Below are positions 7,519 through 15,680 of a DNA stretch of 64,000 nucleotides, in pieces (position 1 is the first letter of the stretch; every line of letters starts with the position of its first letter). Source of the DNA: JAEXOD01 sp963663265. GTDB taxonomy: Bacteria; Bacteroidota; Ignavibacteria; Ignavibacteriales; Melioribacteraceae. A model generated the notes under the pieces. The model was not told the origin of the DNA. It did no database searches and was given only the letters and a program-made list of their open reading frames with translations. A program made the position numbers and the translations under genes. Location of the stretch: assembly GCA_963663265.2 (NCBI GenBank), contig CAXXXM010000002.1, positions 1,426,001-1,490,000 on the forward strand, read 5' to 3'.

Positions 7519-9453
7519 ATGAGCTTAAATAATTATAAATATAACAATTCGCTCACCTCTTACTCCCGGTTTTTAACAAAAGAAATTAACATTGGTGACA
7601 TTCCACTTGGCGGTACTAATCCTATTAGAATTCAGTCTATGACAACTACTGATACAATGGATACAATTGGTACCGTTGAACAAACAATAAGAATGGTAAA
7701 TGCCGGCTGCGAATATGTTAGAATAACTGCCCCAAGCATTAACGAAGCACAAAATTTAGCTGAAATTAAAAAAGAACTTAAAAAACGAGGTTACAACGTT
7801 CCTTTAATTGCCGATATTCATTTTACTCCAAATGCTGCCGAAGTTGCAGCAAGAATTATTGAGAAAGTAAGAGTGAATCCCGGTAATTATGTTGATAAAA
7901 AGAGATTTCAACAATTAGAGTATACAGACGCTGAATACCAAGCAGAAGTTGATAGAATTAGAACCCGTTTTACCCCACTAATAAAAATCTGCAAAGAATA
8001 CGGCACCGTAATACGTATTGGCACAAATCATGGTTCTCTTTCTGATAGAATTATGAGTAGATATGGCGACACTCCTTTTGGGATGGTGGAATCAGCCTTG
8101 GAATTTGTTCGTATTTGCGAAGACGAAAATTTTTACAACATTGTTTTATCAATGAAATCGAGCAATACTCAAGTTATGGTTCAAGCTTATAGATTATTAA
8201 TAAATAGAATGATTGAAGCTGGAATGAATTATCCTTTGCATTTAGGCGTAACCGAAGCCGGAGATGGTGAAGATGGACGTATTAAATCCGCAATGGGAAT
8301 AGGAACTCTGCTTGAAGATGGAATTGGCGATACTATACGTGTTTCATTAACCGAGCCCCCTGAAAATGAATCACCGGTAGCAATATTACTTGCCGATAGA
8401 TATAAAAACAGAATTACCGATAACTCTATTCCCGATATTGATTATTGCATTAATCCTTTTGAATACAAAAGAAGAGAAACTTTTGATGTGTTATCTGTCG
8501 GTAATCAGAATGTTCCAAAAGTTGTGGTTGATTTTTCAAACACATCAGACATTTCAAAAGAAAGACTTAATCAAATTGATTATAAGTATAACGAATCATT
8601 AGACAAATGGTTAATTGGAGACCAAGCTGCCGACTTTATTTTTCTTGGCGATAAACAATTAGATTTTGACATTCCTAACCCATTAAAAGCGATTTATAAT
8701 TATAATACCTGGCTTTCACTTTCAGATAAAACAACCGGTTTCCCATATTTTAGTTTTTCTGAATTCGTAAATGCCAAAACAAAATCGTTTATATGTAACT
8801 TTGTAGAACTAACTATTGACGATTTAAATAAAAATGTAAACAATATTAATAATTTAGAAACCGTAATATTTGTTATTACAACAAAAAGCCAGAATGGACT
8901 TGCCGAACAAAGATATATGACAAACACTCTTTTAAAAAACGATATTAAAAATCCTGTTATTTTTAAACGTTCATATAATATTGATAAAGAAAAATTAATG
9001 TTGTATCCGGCAACCGATTTAGGCGGATTATTAATTGATGGACTTGGTGATGGCATTTGGATTGAAAATAAAAACAACGAAATTGAAACTAATTTTGTAA
9101 ATAAAATATCGTTTGGTTTATTACAGGCAGCACGCGTAAGAACTTCCAAAACAGAATATATAGCCTGTCCTTCGTGCGGTAGAACATTATTTGATTTAGT
9201 AGAAGTAACTAACTCAATTAGAGAAAAAACAGGACATTTAAAAGGAGTTAAAATAGCCATAATGGGATGTATTGTAAATGGTCCGGGCGAAATGGCCGAT
9301 GCTGATTATGGCTATGTTGGAAGCGGTGTTGGTAAGATTACACTATACAAAAACAAAGAAATTGTTAAGAAAAACATAGACTCAAACTCAGCTGTTGAAG
9401 CCTTAATTAATTTGATTAAAAATGATGGTAAATGGATAGAAAAAAGTATATAA
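7519..9453 (+). CDS. ispG: 4-hydroxy-3-methylbut-2-enyl diphosphate synthase, long form
   Basis: IspG (GcpE) reductively opens methylerythritol cyclodiphosphate to HMBPP in the MEP isoprenoid pathway. The N-terminal TIM barrel is evident (IRIQSMTTTDT, DIHFTPNAA, RVNPGNY). The C-terminal cluster domain has CPSCGRT and MGCIVNGPGEMADADYGYVGSG, supplying three Cys and the Glu of the [4Fe-4S] site. At 644 residues it is the long type with an inserted middle domain, as in plants, chlamydiae and Bacteroidetes/Chlorobi relatives. It would feed isoprenoids to the carotenoid genes at 53292-61302. Start ATG at 7519 follows TTACAGG. Confidence 0.97.
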   Translation: MSLNNYKYNNSLTSYSRFLTKEINIGDIPLGGTNPIRIQSMTTTDTMDTIGTVEQTIRMVNAGCEYVRITAPSINEAQNLAEIKKELKKRGYNVPLIADIHFTPNAAEVAARIIEKVRVNPGNYVDKKRFQQLEYTDAEYQAEVDRIRTRFTPLIKICKEYGTVIRIGTNHGSLSDRIMSRYGDTPFGMVESALEFVRICEDENFYNIVLSMKSSNTQVMVQAYRLLINRMIEAGMNYPLHLGVTEAGDGEDGRIKSAMGIGTLLEDGIGDTIRVSLTEPPENESPVAILLADRYKNRITDNSIPDIDYCINPFEYKRRETFDVLSVGNQNVPKVVVDFSNTSDISKERLNQIDYKYNESLDKWLIGDQAADFIFLGDKQLDFDIPNPLKAIYNYNTWLSLSDKTTGFPYFSFSEFVNAKTKSFICNFVELTIDDLNKNVNNINNLETVIFVITTKSQNGLAEQRYMTNTLLKNDIKNPVIFKRSYNIDKEKLMLYPATDLGGLLIDGLGDGIWIENKNNEIETNFVNKISFGLLQAARVRTSKTEYIACPSCGRTLFDLVEVTNSIREKTGHLKGVKIAIMGCIVNGPGEMADADYGYVGSGVGKITLYKNKEIVKKNIDSNSAVEALINLIKNDGKWIEKSI

Positions 9454-9548
9454 TTTATAAAAATTTGAGTTGAGTATTTGTAAAATTTATGTTAATTTTG
9501 TATTACAAATATGAAAACTAAAATACTAAATAGAATAATAATTTTTAC

Positions 9549-9566
9549 ACCACAAAATTTTGTGGT
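9549..9566. other. Perfect 18-bp palindrome inside a 21-codon leader ORF
   Basis: ACCACAAAATTTTGTGGT is a perfect inverted repeat without spacer, between ispG and nif3. It lies within a short ORF (ATG 9511 to TAA 9576, 21 residues beginning MKTKILNRII) that ends just before a terminator hairpin. It could be an operator or an RNA hairpin. There is no direct evidence that the short ORF is translated. Confidence 0.45.
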
Positions 9567-9579
9567 AACAAAATAAATT

Positions 9580-9615
9580 AAATGCATCTTTTATTAAAAG
9601 GGTGCATTTTTTTTT
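9580..9615 (+). terminator. Terminator or attenuator hairpin abutting the nif3 start codon
   Basis: AAATGCATC (9580-9588) pairs with GGTGCATTT (9601-9609), 9 pairs with one G-U. The T run 9607-9615 follows, only 3 bases before the nif3 ATG at 9619. It can terminate ispG transcription, but its position leaves no room for a separate nif3 promoter or a Shine-Dalgarno site, so conditional read-through is possible. Confidence 0.7.
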
Positions 9616-9618
9616 GAT

Positions 9619-10743
9619 ATGATTACAAACGATCTTATTAAACATTACGAAAGTATAGTTCCTAAGGGAGCTGCTTGGGAAAAAGATAACGTTGGACTTC
9701 AGATAGGAAATCTGAACGCTCCGGTTAAAAACATTTTTTTATGTTTAGAAGTTACCAAACAAGCTCTTAATGCCGCAATTAATAAGAACTGCAATCTTAT
9801 TATTACTCACCACCCATTAATTTTTAATCCAATTAAAAAAATTGACACTTCAAAAGGAATTGGAAATCTTATTGCAGATATTATTAAAAACGATATTACA
9901 GTTTATTCATCTCACACAAATTTAGATTTTAACAAAGGAGGAGTTAGTTTTGAGCTTGCTAAACAGCTAAAACTGACTGAACTTAAGTTTTTATCAAATT
10001 TTGATAAAAACCAATACAAAATGGCGGTGTTTGTACCGCAAGAAAATGTTGAAAGTGTTGCAGAGGCAATTTTTAACGCTGGGGGAGGGTTAATAGGAGA
10101 GTACGAAAAATGCAGTTTTAGGTTAAAAGGCGAAGGGACATTCAAAGGTAATTCAAATACAAATCCAAATTTAGGCAGCAAAGAGCAATTCCAAACAGTT
10201 CAAGAAATCCGATTAGAAACTATTTTTGATTCATGGAACTTTAACAATGTTGTTTCTGCTATGATTTCTGCTCATCCTTACGAAGAGCCCGTTTACGATA
10301 TTTATCCTTTACATAATAAAAATGTTAATCACGGTGCTGGTGTTATTGGAAAACTTAGTAACGAAATGACAAAAGAAGACTTTTTATTGCATGTTACTAA
10401 ATCTTTAGGTATTTCCAATTTCCGATACTGCGAAGGGAAAAAAGATAAAATTAAAACGGTTGCCGTGTGTGGTGGAAGTGGTTCGGATTTGTTAAATACT
10501 GCTATTAGTTCTAAGGCAGATGCTTTTATTACTGCTGATATCAAATATCATACTTTTCACGATGCAGTAGAAAGTATTTTGCTTATTGATGCCGGTCATT
10601 ACGAAACTGAAATTTTTGGGCTTAAGGCTATTCACCGTAATTTATTAGAATATATAAATTTAGTTAAAAGTGATGTTGAAATTCATTTTTATGAAGGTTC
10701 AACTAACCCTGCAAAGTTTTTTAATAATACAGGAGATAAATAA
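9619..10743 (+). CDS. Nif3-like dinuclear metal center protein with PII-like insert
   Basis: A 374-residue YqfO/YbgI-type Nif3 family protein. Residues 1-110 carry WEKDNVGLQIG and the metal-site ITHHPLIF and SSHTNLDF segments; the C-terminal half has GHYETEIFGL. A CutA/PII-like insert lies between about residues 130 and 235 (KMAVFVPQENVESVAEAIFNAGG, HPYEEPVYDIYPL). The family forms hexameric toroids with two metals; some members are GTP cyclohydrolase type 1-like. It is followed at once by a zinc-ribbon coiled-coil gene, a widely conserved pairing. The start sits directly behind a terminator-like hairpin. Confidence 0.93.
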   Translation: MITNDLIKHYESIVPKGAAWEKDNVGLQIGNLNAPVKNIFLCLEVTKQALNAAINKNCNLIITHHPLIFNPIKKIDTSKGIGNLIADIIKNDITVYSSHTNLDFNKGGVSFELAKQLKLTELKFLSNFDKNQYKMAVFVPQENVESVAEAIFNAGGGLIGEYEKCSFRLKGEGTFKGNSNTNPNLGSKEQFQTVQEIRLETIFDSWNFNNVVSAMISAHPYEEPVYDIYPLHNKNVNHGAGVIGKLSNEMTKEDFLLHVTKSLGISNFRYCEGKKDKIKTVAVCGGSGSDLLNTAISSKADAFITADIKYHTFHDAVESILLIDAGHYETEIFGLKAIHRNLLEYINLVKSDVEIHFYEGSTNPAKFFNNTGDK

Positions 10744-10744
10744 A

Positions 10745-11479
10745 TTGATTAACAGACTTTCAACATTGTATGAATTACAACTTATTGACGAGCAGTTAGA
10801 CGAACTTGAAGAATTACGCGGCGATCTTCCTGCAGCAGTTAATGAGTTAACAAGTACAATTAACGGTATTAAAGACTTAATCAGCACCAAAGAAAAAGAA
10901 AAACAAGCTTCTACCGAAAAACAGATTGTTAACGAAGAAGAAAAAGAAAGATTAACTGAAAACTTAAAAAAATACAAAGCTCAGTTATATCAAGTTAGAA
11001 ATAACAAAGAATATGATGCCTTAACTAAGGAAATTGACAGTACTGAAGAACAAGTTAAAAAGTTTGAAATTGAAAACGCTCAATTTGATGAACTCATCAA
11101 AAAATTGTCTGCTGAAATTGAAAGCGTTCAACCTCAACTTGATACTTTAGAAGAAGATTTAAAACTTAAAGAAGCCGACTTAAAGCAAATTATTAAAGCA
11201 AACGAACGCGAAGAATCTAAATTACGCGAAGTTCGCGATAGAATTGCTGAACAAGTTAAAAAACCTGATTACAATACATATACTCGTATTCGTAAAGCAC
11301 GTGGTGGAAGAGCAATTTCTTCTATTATACGTAACGCTTGTTCCGGCTGCCATAACGTTATTCCTCCTCAGCGTCAATTAGAAATTAAAGGCAACAAACG
11401 TTTTTATACTTGCGAAGCTTGTGGTAGGATTATCATTTCAGCTGAAATTGCTGAAGCCGTTGAAAAGAAAATTGGCTAA
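10745..11479 (+). CDS. C4-type zinc-ribbon coiled-coil protein
   Basis: A 244-residue protein of the family with a long antiparallel coiled coil (residues about 5-180, Glu/Lys-rich heptads) and a C-terminal zinc ribbon (CSGCHNVIPPQ and FYTCEACGRII, two CxxC pairs). The start is chosen as TTG at 10745, because AGGAG lies at 10731-10735 with ideal spacing; the ATG at 10670 overlaps nif3 by 74 bases and adds unrelated residues. It is translated right after nif3 (one base between). Its molecular role is not established; a nucleic-acid-binding role has been proposed for the family. Confidence 0.88.
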   Translation: MINRLSTLYELQLIDEQLDELEELRGDLPAAVNELTSTINGIKDLISTKEKEKQASTEKQIVNEEEKERLTENLKKYKAQLYQVRNNKEYDALTKEIDSTEEQVKKFEIENAQFDELIKKLSAEIESVQPQLDTLEEDLKLKEADLKQIIKANEREESKLREVRDRIAEQVKKPDYNTYTRIRKARGGRAISSIIRNACSGCHNVIPPQRQLEIKGNKRFYTCEACGRIIISAEIAEAVEKKIG

Positions 11480-12345
11480 TTGTTTGTTATTGTTGTAATA
11501 ACATAATTCTTAGTGCCTTTAGTGTTTTTGTAGTATTTTTTACTGCAAAGGCACTTAGACACCGGGAAAGCCTAATAAGCCTCACTCGTAAATAATTGGG
11601 GTTAATAACTCTAATTATTATTTTTGTATTACCCTTACAGTCCATTTATTTACCTATCTAAAATATATTTTTGTGTGTACCATAAATTTTTCGTCAAAAC
11701 ATGATTAGAGACTTGAAACCAGAGACTTGAGACTTGGTTTATAATTGTCTGAAAGAGAATTTTTGGGATTGTTGATTAAACGAACTTAATAAAAACAGAA
11801 ACTGCTTTATTAGATATATAAGACCCAGAGGGTCGAAATGTTAATAGAAAACCGACATACCACAATAACAAGCCCCAGCGGGGCGACATGTTCTTTTTGT
11901 TTTACAAATATTTAATTCTTTATATATTCCCCAACATTCAACAACCATGCTACTCGTCATATTTTGTGTCGCACCTAACGGAGCTTTATTGTTTTGTTTG
12001 GATTCCATTTTACTATTGATGTTTCAACCCTAACGGGTCTGATTAGATGAAGATTTGAGGAATTTTGTTTTTGTTAACATTTATCTATTTCTAAAATTCA
12101 ATTAATAGCATAAATGTTGAATTATTTATACAAACCTGTTAGCTATTAGCTGTTACCTGCTTTTTTCACTCGTTACGAGGGTGTTTCATAATTGAGGAAT
12201 GTTATTCTGTGCGGTCATAGTCTTACCATGACCGAATGAATTATGTATAAAACAGCAAAACAAACGTATTTTTGAATAAAAATTTTAGCGTCACGGTACG
12301 ACCGATGACGCCCGAGATTGGGTTTATCGTATTTTGCAACATCTT
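11480..12345. repeat. Non-coding region rich in REP-like palindromes
   Basis: No convincing gene was found in these 866 bases. The region opens with a 9-bp inverted repeat AGTGCCTTT (11512-11520) / AAAGGCACT (11547-11555). It then holds GACCC-AGA-GGGTC (11822-11834) and GCCCC-AGC-GGGGC (11872-11884), spaced exactly 50 bases apart and both followed by GANATGTT. GCACC-TAAC-GGAGC (11971-11984) and ACCC-TAAC-GGGT (12027-12038) follow. A further hairpin occurs near 12205-12240 (CGGTCAT / ATGACCG). Short GC-rich palindromes in AT-rich DNA are typical of repetitive extragenic elements. RNase P RNA signatures were looked for and not found. Confidence 0.6.
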
Positions 12346-12718
12346 CGTCACTCGTCACTTTTTTCCCGTCACTTGTTACACCGTCACTCGTTACTGTCTT
12401 TTCGTCACTTGTTACACCGTCACTTGTCACTTTCTTTCCGTCACTTGTTACATCGTCACCCGTCACTTTCTTTCCGTCACTTGTCACATCGTCACTCGTC
12501 ACTTTTTTTCCGTCACTTGTTACATCGTCACTCGTCACTTTTTTTCCGTCACTTGTTACATCGTCACTCGTTACTTTTTTTCCGTCACTTGTTACATCAT
12601 CACTCGTCACTTTTTTCCGTCACTTGTTACATCGTCACTCGTTACTTTTTTTCCGTCACTTGTTACATCATCACTCGTCACTTTTTTCCGTCACTTGTTA
12701 CATCGTCACTCGTTACTT
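12346..12718. repeat. 36-bp tandem repeat array, about 10 units
   Basis: The unit reads CGTCACTTGTTACATCGTCA followed by CTCGTCACTTTTTTTC, 36 bp. Each unit holds four GTCAC/GTTAC pentamers and an oligo-T block of six or seven. Units vary by single bases. Those with six T are 35 bp and break the reading frame, and the last part is a near-identical 71-bp (35+36) duplication. All six frames are largely free of stops because the unit is a multiple of three without stop codons, which explains overlapping spurious ORFs on both strands. It lies between the REP-like region and a terminator. Function unknown. Confidence 0.9.
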
Positions 12719-12731
12719 TATTAGCACAAAA

Positions 12732-12765
12732 AAAACCGCTCAACATTTTTTTGTTGAGCGGTTTT
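12732..12765 (-). terminator. Intrinsic terminator of the amylase transcription unit
   Basis: AAAACCGCTCAACA (12732-12745) pairs with TGTTGAGCGGTTTT (12752-12765) around a 6-base loop. On the minus strand the hairpin is followed by eight T. It lies 51 bases beyond the amylase stop and is nearly identical in arms and loop to the terminator at 45841-45875. Confidence 0.9.
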
Positions 12766-12816
12766 CAATCCGCCACAGGCGGAATAATTAATAATTCAAT
12801 AATTAACAATTAATAA

Positions 12817-15648
12817 TTATTTGACCATCATCATCTTCTTGGTAATGTTTTTTCCGTTAGCTTTTAAGCTATACAAATATACTCCAGATGCAACTTTTGA
12901 GCCAGCTGCATTTTCTCCATTCCATGTTAAGGAATACGAGCCATTATATTGAAAACCATCCACTAAGGTTTTTACTTCATTCCCCAATATGTCATATATC
13001 TTTAATGTTACATAATCACTTTGAGGCAAAGTATACCTAATTTGTGTTGATGGATTAAATGGATTAGGATAATTTTGTTCTAATGTAAAATCTACAACGG
13101 TTAAGCCGTTATCGTATAAATCTTCAACATTTACCAAAATATCTTCGTCAGGTTTTGGAAGTCTAACGTTTGTATAAATATGAAACTCACCCGGCAATAA
13201 GCTTATTGCTTCAGTCGTATTGTTAACTATTATACTGTCACCTGAAAAATAATCATACCATTTACCTGTTGATTGAAATTGTGGATTAACCGTTAACGTT
13301 GCAACATCAAAATTTCCTATAACGCAAACATACATTGAAGGATCATTTAAGCTGATTCTTTTTGTTTTATTAGCACCGTCAATTGAAAAATCTGTTGTTT
13401 CAAAAACAGGTAATGTTGTTTTTAATTTATTTAACGCAGCTATACTTCTATATAACTTATTTCTATCAGGGTCGGTATAATATCCCCATTTAATCGGTTT
13501 TGGATCAGTACGGCAGTCAGAAGTCATACACGGATAAGTTATTGAAACATCATAACCAATCTCGCCAAACTGCCATATCATCTTTGGACCTGGAATAGTT
13601 AAAAAGAAAGCATTTGCTGCCTGCATTCTGCTAATTGCTGTTGATGGTGTTTTTACATTGTATGTACCCATTGAACTTCCGTACATCAGGTTTTTATACA
13701 TCAATCTTTCTTCATCATGACTTTCCATATAAGCTACTAAATTTGGAGAAGTCCAACCTCTTCCTTTATACGAAGCACTTAAAACGCTTCCACTATAACC
13801 CATTGTAATTTCATTGTAAGCATGGTTACAGTTTCCCCACAACATAAAACCGTATGACGATAAAACCGTTTCTTCGCTGTTATCAGCAAAATGTTCTAAT
13901 ATCATATAAGTATTTGGGGCATAACTCCAAACTTTATCTCCCATTCTTTTTAGAATGTTAATGCGTGTTTGGTCATACTGCCCCCACAAACCAACATTTG
14001 AACCACTATTTTTTTGCGTAAATCCTTTTGACAAGTCAAATCTATACCCATCAATTTTATATTCATCAATCCAAAACTTTAATACTCTGTCAACCAACTG
14101 TTTTGTATAATTACTTTCGTGATTAAAATCGTAACCAACACTATAAGGATGGGTTGCATTTACATTATACCACAAATTTGAAGCCGTTGGTGGTCCATAA
14201 TTATCCGAAGCATATAAACGTACAAATGGAGATTGACCAAAAGAATGGTTTAATACCATATCCATAATAACTGCTATATTTCTTTTATGACATTCATCAA
14301 TAAATGTTTTTAGCATTTCCGCTGTACCATAATATTTATCAGGAGCAAAATAAAACGATGGATTATATCCCCAACTTATATTCCCTTCAAACTCATTAAA
14401 CGGCATTAATTCTATTGCGTTAATACCAAGATTTTCAATATAATCAAGAGTGTCAATTAAAGTTTGATAATTGTGAGTTGTTAAAAAATCTCTCAGCAAC
14501 AATTCATAAATTACCAAATCGGTTTTTTTTGGTCGTTCATAATTAGCTGCCGTCCAATTAAACGCCGGCATACCTGTTTGAAGAACAGAAACTATTTCAG
14601 AAGTTTTTCCCGTTGGGTAAGGTTTTAAATCTGGATAGGTTGCCGCATCAATGTAAGAATCGTTCCAAGGGTCTAATACTTTTTCTGCATATGGATCAGC
14701 TATTCTTAAGTTTCCATTTACTAAATATTGATAGCCGTATTCTTCACCGGGCGTTAAATTGTTTATTGTTAACCAATAAGTTGAATCATCAGGAGTAACT
14801 TTCATTTGGTAACTTGCATCAACCTGCCAATTGTTAAAATCACCAATTACATAAACAAAATCTTTAGCGGGTGCAAATAACGCCAATGTAACAGATGTAC
14901 TATTAATATAATTAATTCCGGGTTTAACACCGGCTGGCAATGGTTCAACTACAACAGAAGGACTTGCTGTATAAGTAAAAGAATCTACTTTTGTTGCTCC
15001 TGCATTATCGGAAGCAATTACTTTGCATAATTTTGTTCCATATTGATCTACTGTAATGGTATATTCCAAAGTATCATTTGTTGTTTCGGTTTTTAACTCG
15101 CCATCAATATAAAACTTCATGTTAGCAGCATCTTTACTTACTGCCAAAACAGGAATTTGCTGATTTAATGTCGCAAATATTGGGAAACTGAATGGCTTAA
15201 CAATTCTAACATTTAGTCCGGGTTCATATACCGGAACAAACATGTCGCCATCATCACCACGCCCAACAATTGTACCCGCGGCATTTCTAAATACAAAAGC
15301 AAGTTTCAAAATTGTTTCAGTTGCAGGAACATTATAAAATTCTCTTATTTTAAAACTAATTTTCCACTTGGAATTACCAATAAACTGCATTGCACATGCC
15401 GGAGTATTAACTCCCCAGTCAGCTTTAACATATTTCCAATCTGATGGAGATGTGCTTAAATTTGTTATAACACCTGTATGTGCATAAATTGGGGGACCTG
15501 CATTTGCTAAAGCACCGTTACCCAACGTTGCATCGTATACAATTACAATTGAATCTGTATCTGCTGCAAATGGTGGCGACCAAGATAAAACTTGAGCTTG
15601 CAGTGATACCACAAATAGAAAAAAAACTAAGAATGATTTTAATTTCAT
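12817..15648 (-). CDS. Secreted alpha-amylase family (GH13) protein with T9SS sorting domain
   Basis: A 943-residue exported glucan hydrolase. A signal peptide (residues 1-18) is followed by beta-sandwich N-terminal modules. A CBM48-like domain spans about 245-335 (VYVIGDFNNW). The GH13 barrel spans about 375-700 with region I DMVLNH (463-468), nucleophile Asp538 in GYRFDLS, acid/base Glu585 in MILEHFA and Asp645 in MESHDEE. Residues about 858-943 form a type A Por/T9SS sorting domain (NYPNPFNPSTQIRYTLP, ending KKMMMVK). It follows the TonB-dependent receptor-like gene by 32 bases. The exact specificity (alpha-amylase, pullulanase or branching-type) is not certain. Confidence 0.92.
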   Translation of the reverse strand: MKLKSFLVFFLFVVSLQAQVLSWSPPFAADTDSIVIVYDATLGNGALANAGPPIYAHTGVITNLSTSPSDWKYVKADWGVNTPACAMQFIGNSKWKISFKIREFYNVPATETILKLAFVFRNAAGTIVGRGDDGDMFVPVYEPGLNVRIVKPFSFPIFATLNQQIPVLAVSKDAANMKFYIDGELKTETTNDTLEYTITVDQYGTKLCKVIASDNAGATKVDSFTYTASPSVVVEPLPAGVKPGINYINSTSVTLALFAPAKDFVYVIGDFNNWQVDASYQMKVTPDDSTYWLTINNLTPGEEYGYQYLVNGNLRIADPYAEKVLDPWNDSYIDAATYPDLKPYPTGKTSEIVSVLQTGMPAFNWTAANYERPKKTDLVIYELLLRDFLTTHNYQTLIDTLDYIENLGINAIELMPFNEFEGNISWGYNPSFYFAPDKYYGTAEMLKTFIDECHKRNIAVIMDMVLNHSFGQSPFVRLYASDNYGPPTASNLWYNVNATHPYSVGYDFNHESNYTKQLVDRVLKFWIDEYKIDGYRFDLSKGFTQKNSGSNVGLWGQYDQTRINILKRMGDKVWSYAPNTYMILEHFADNSEETVLSSYGFMLWGNCNHAYNEITMGYSGSVLSASYKGRGWTSPNLVAYMESHDEERLMYKNLMYGSSMGTYNVKTPSTAISRMQAANAFFLTIPGPKMIWQFGEIGYDVSITYPCMTSDCRTDPKPIKWGYYTDPDRNKLYRSIAALNKLKTTLPVFETTDFSIDGANKTKRISLNDPSMYVCVIGNFDVATLTVNPQFQSTGKWYDYFSGDSIIVNNTTEAISLLPGEFHIYTNVRLPKPDEDILVNVEDLYDNGLTVVDFTLEQNYPNPFNPSTQIRYTLPQSDYVTLKIYDILGNEVKTLVDGFQYNGSYSLTWNGENAAGSKVASGVYLYSLKANGKNITKKMMMVK

Positions 15649-15680
15649 TTGTTCCTCTTATTTATTTTTTATCATTTATT

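Noticed and set aside
8700..9260. Minus-strand ORF of 186 codons opposite ispG
   Set aside because: It lies entirely within a firmly identified gene and has no ribosome site or recognisable motif.
11480..11700. RNase P RNA or another structured RNA after the zinc-ribbon gene
   Set aside because: This neighbourhood often holds rnpB in other bacteria, but the conserved rnpB core sequences were not found. Only a 9-bp hairpin is visible.
12215..12610. Minus-strand ORF of 131 codons made of a repeated VTSDDVTSDGKK motif
   Set aside because: It is the translation of the 36-bp tandem array, starts inside the repeat, and the array itself shifts frame where a unit has six T instead of seven. Equally long ORFs occur on the opposite strand in all frames.
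12272..12813. Three overlapping plus-strand ORFs of 150-159 codons
   Set aside because: They are frames of the same tandem array; their composition is dictated by the repeat and no start signal precedes them.
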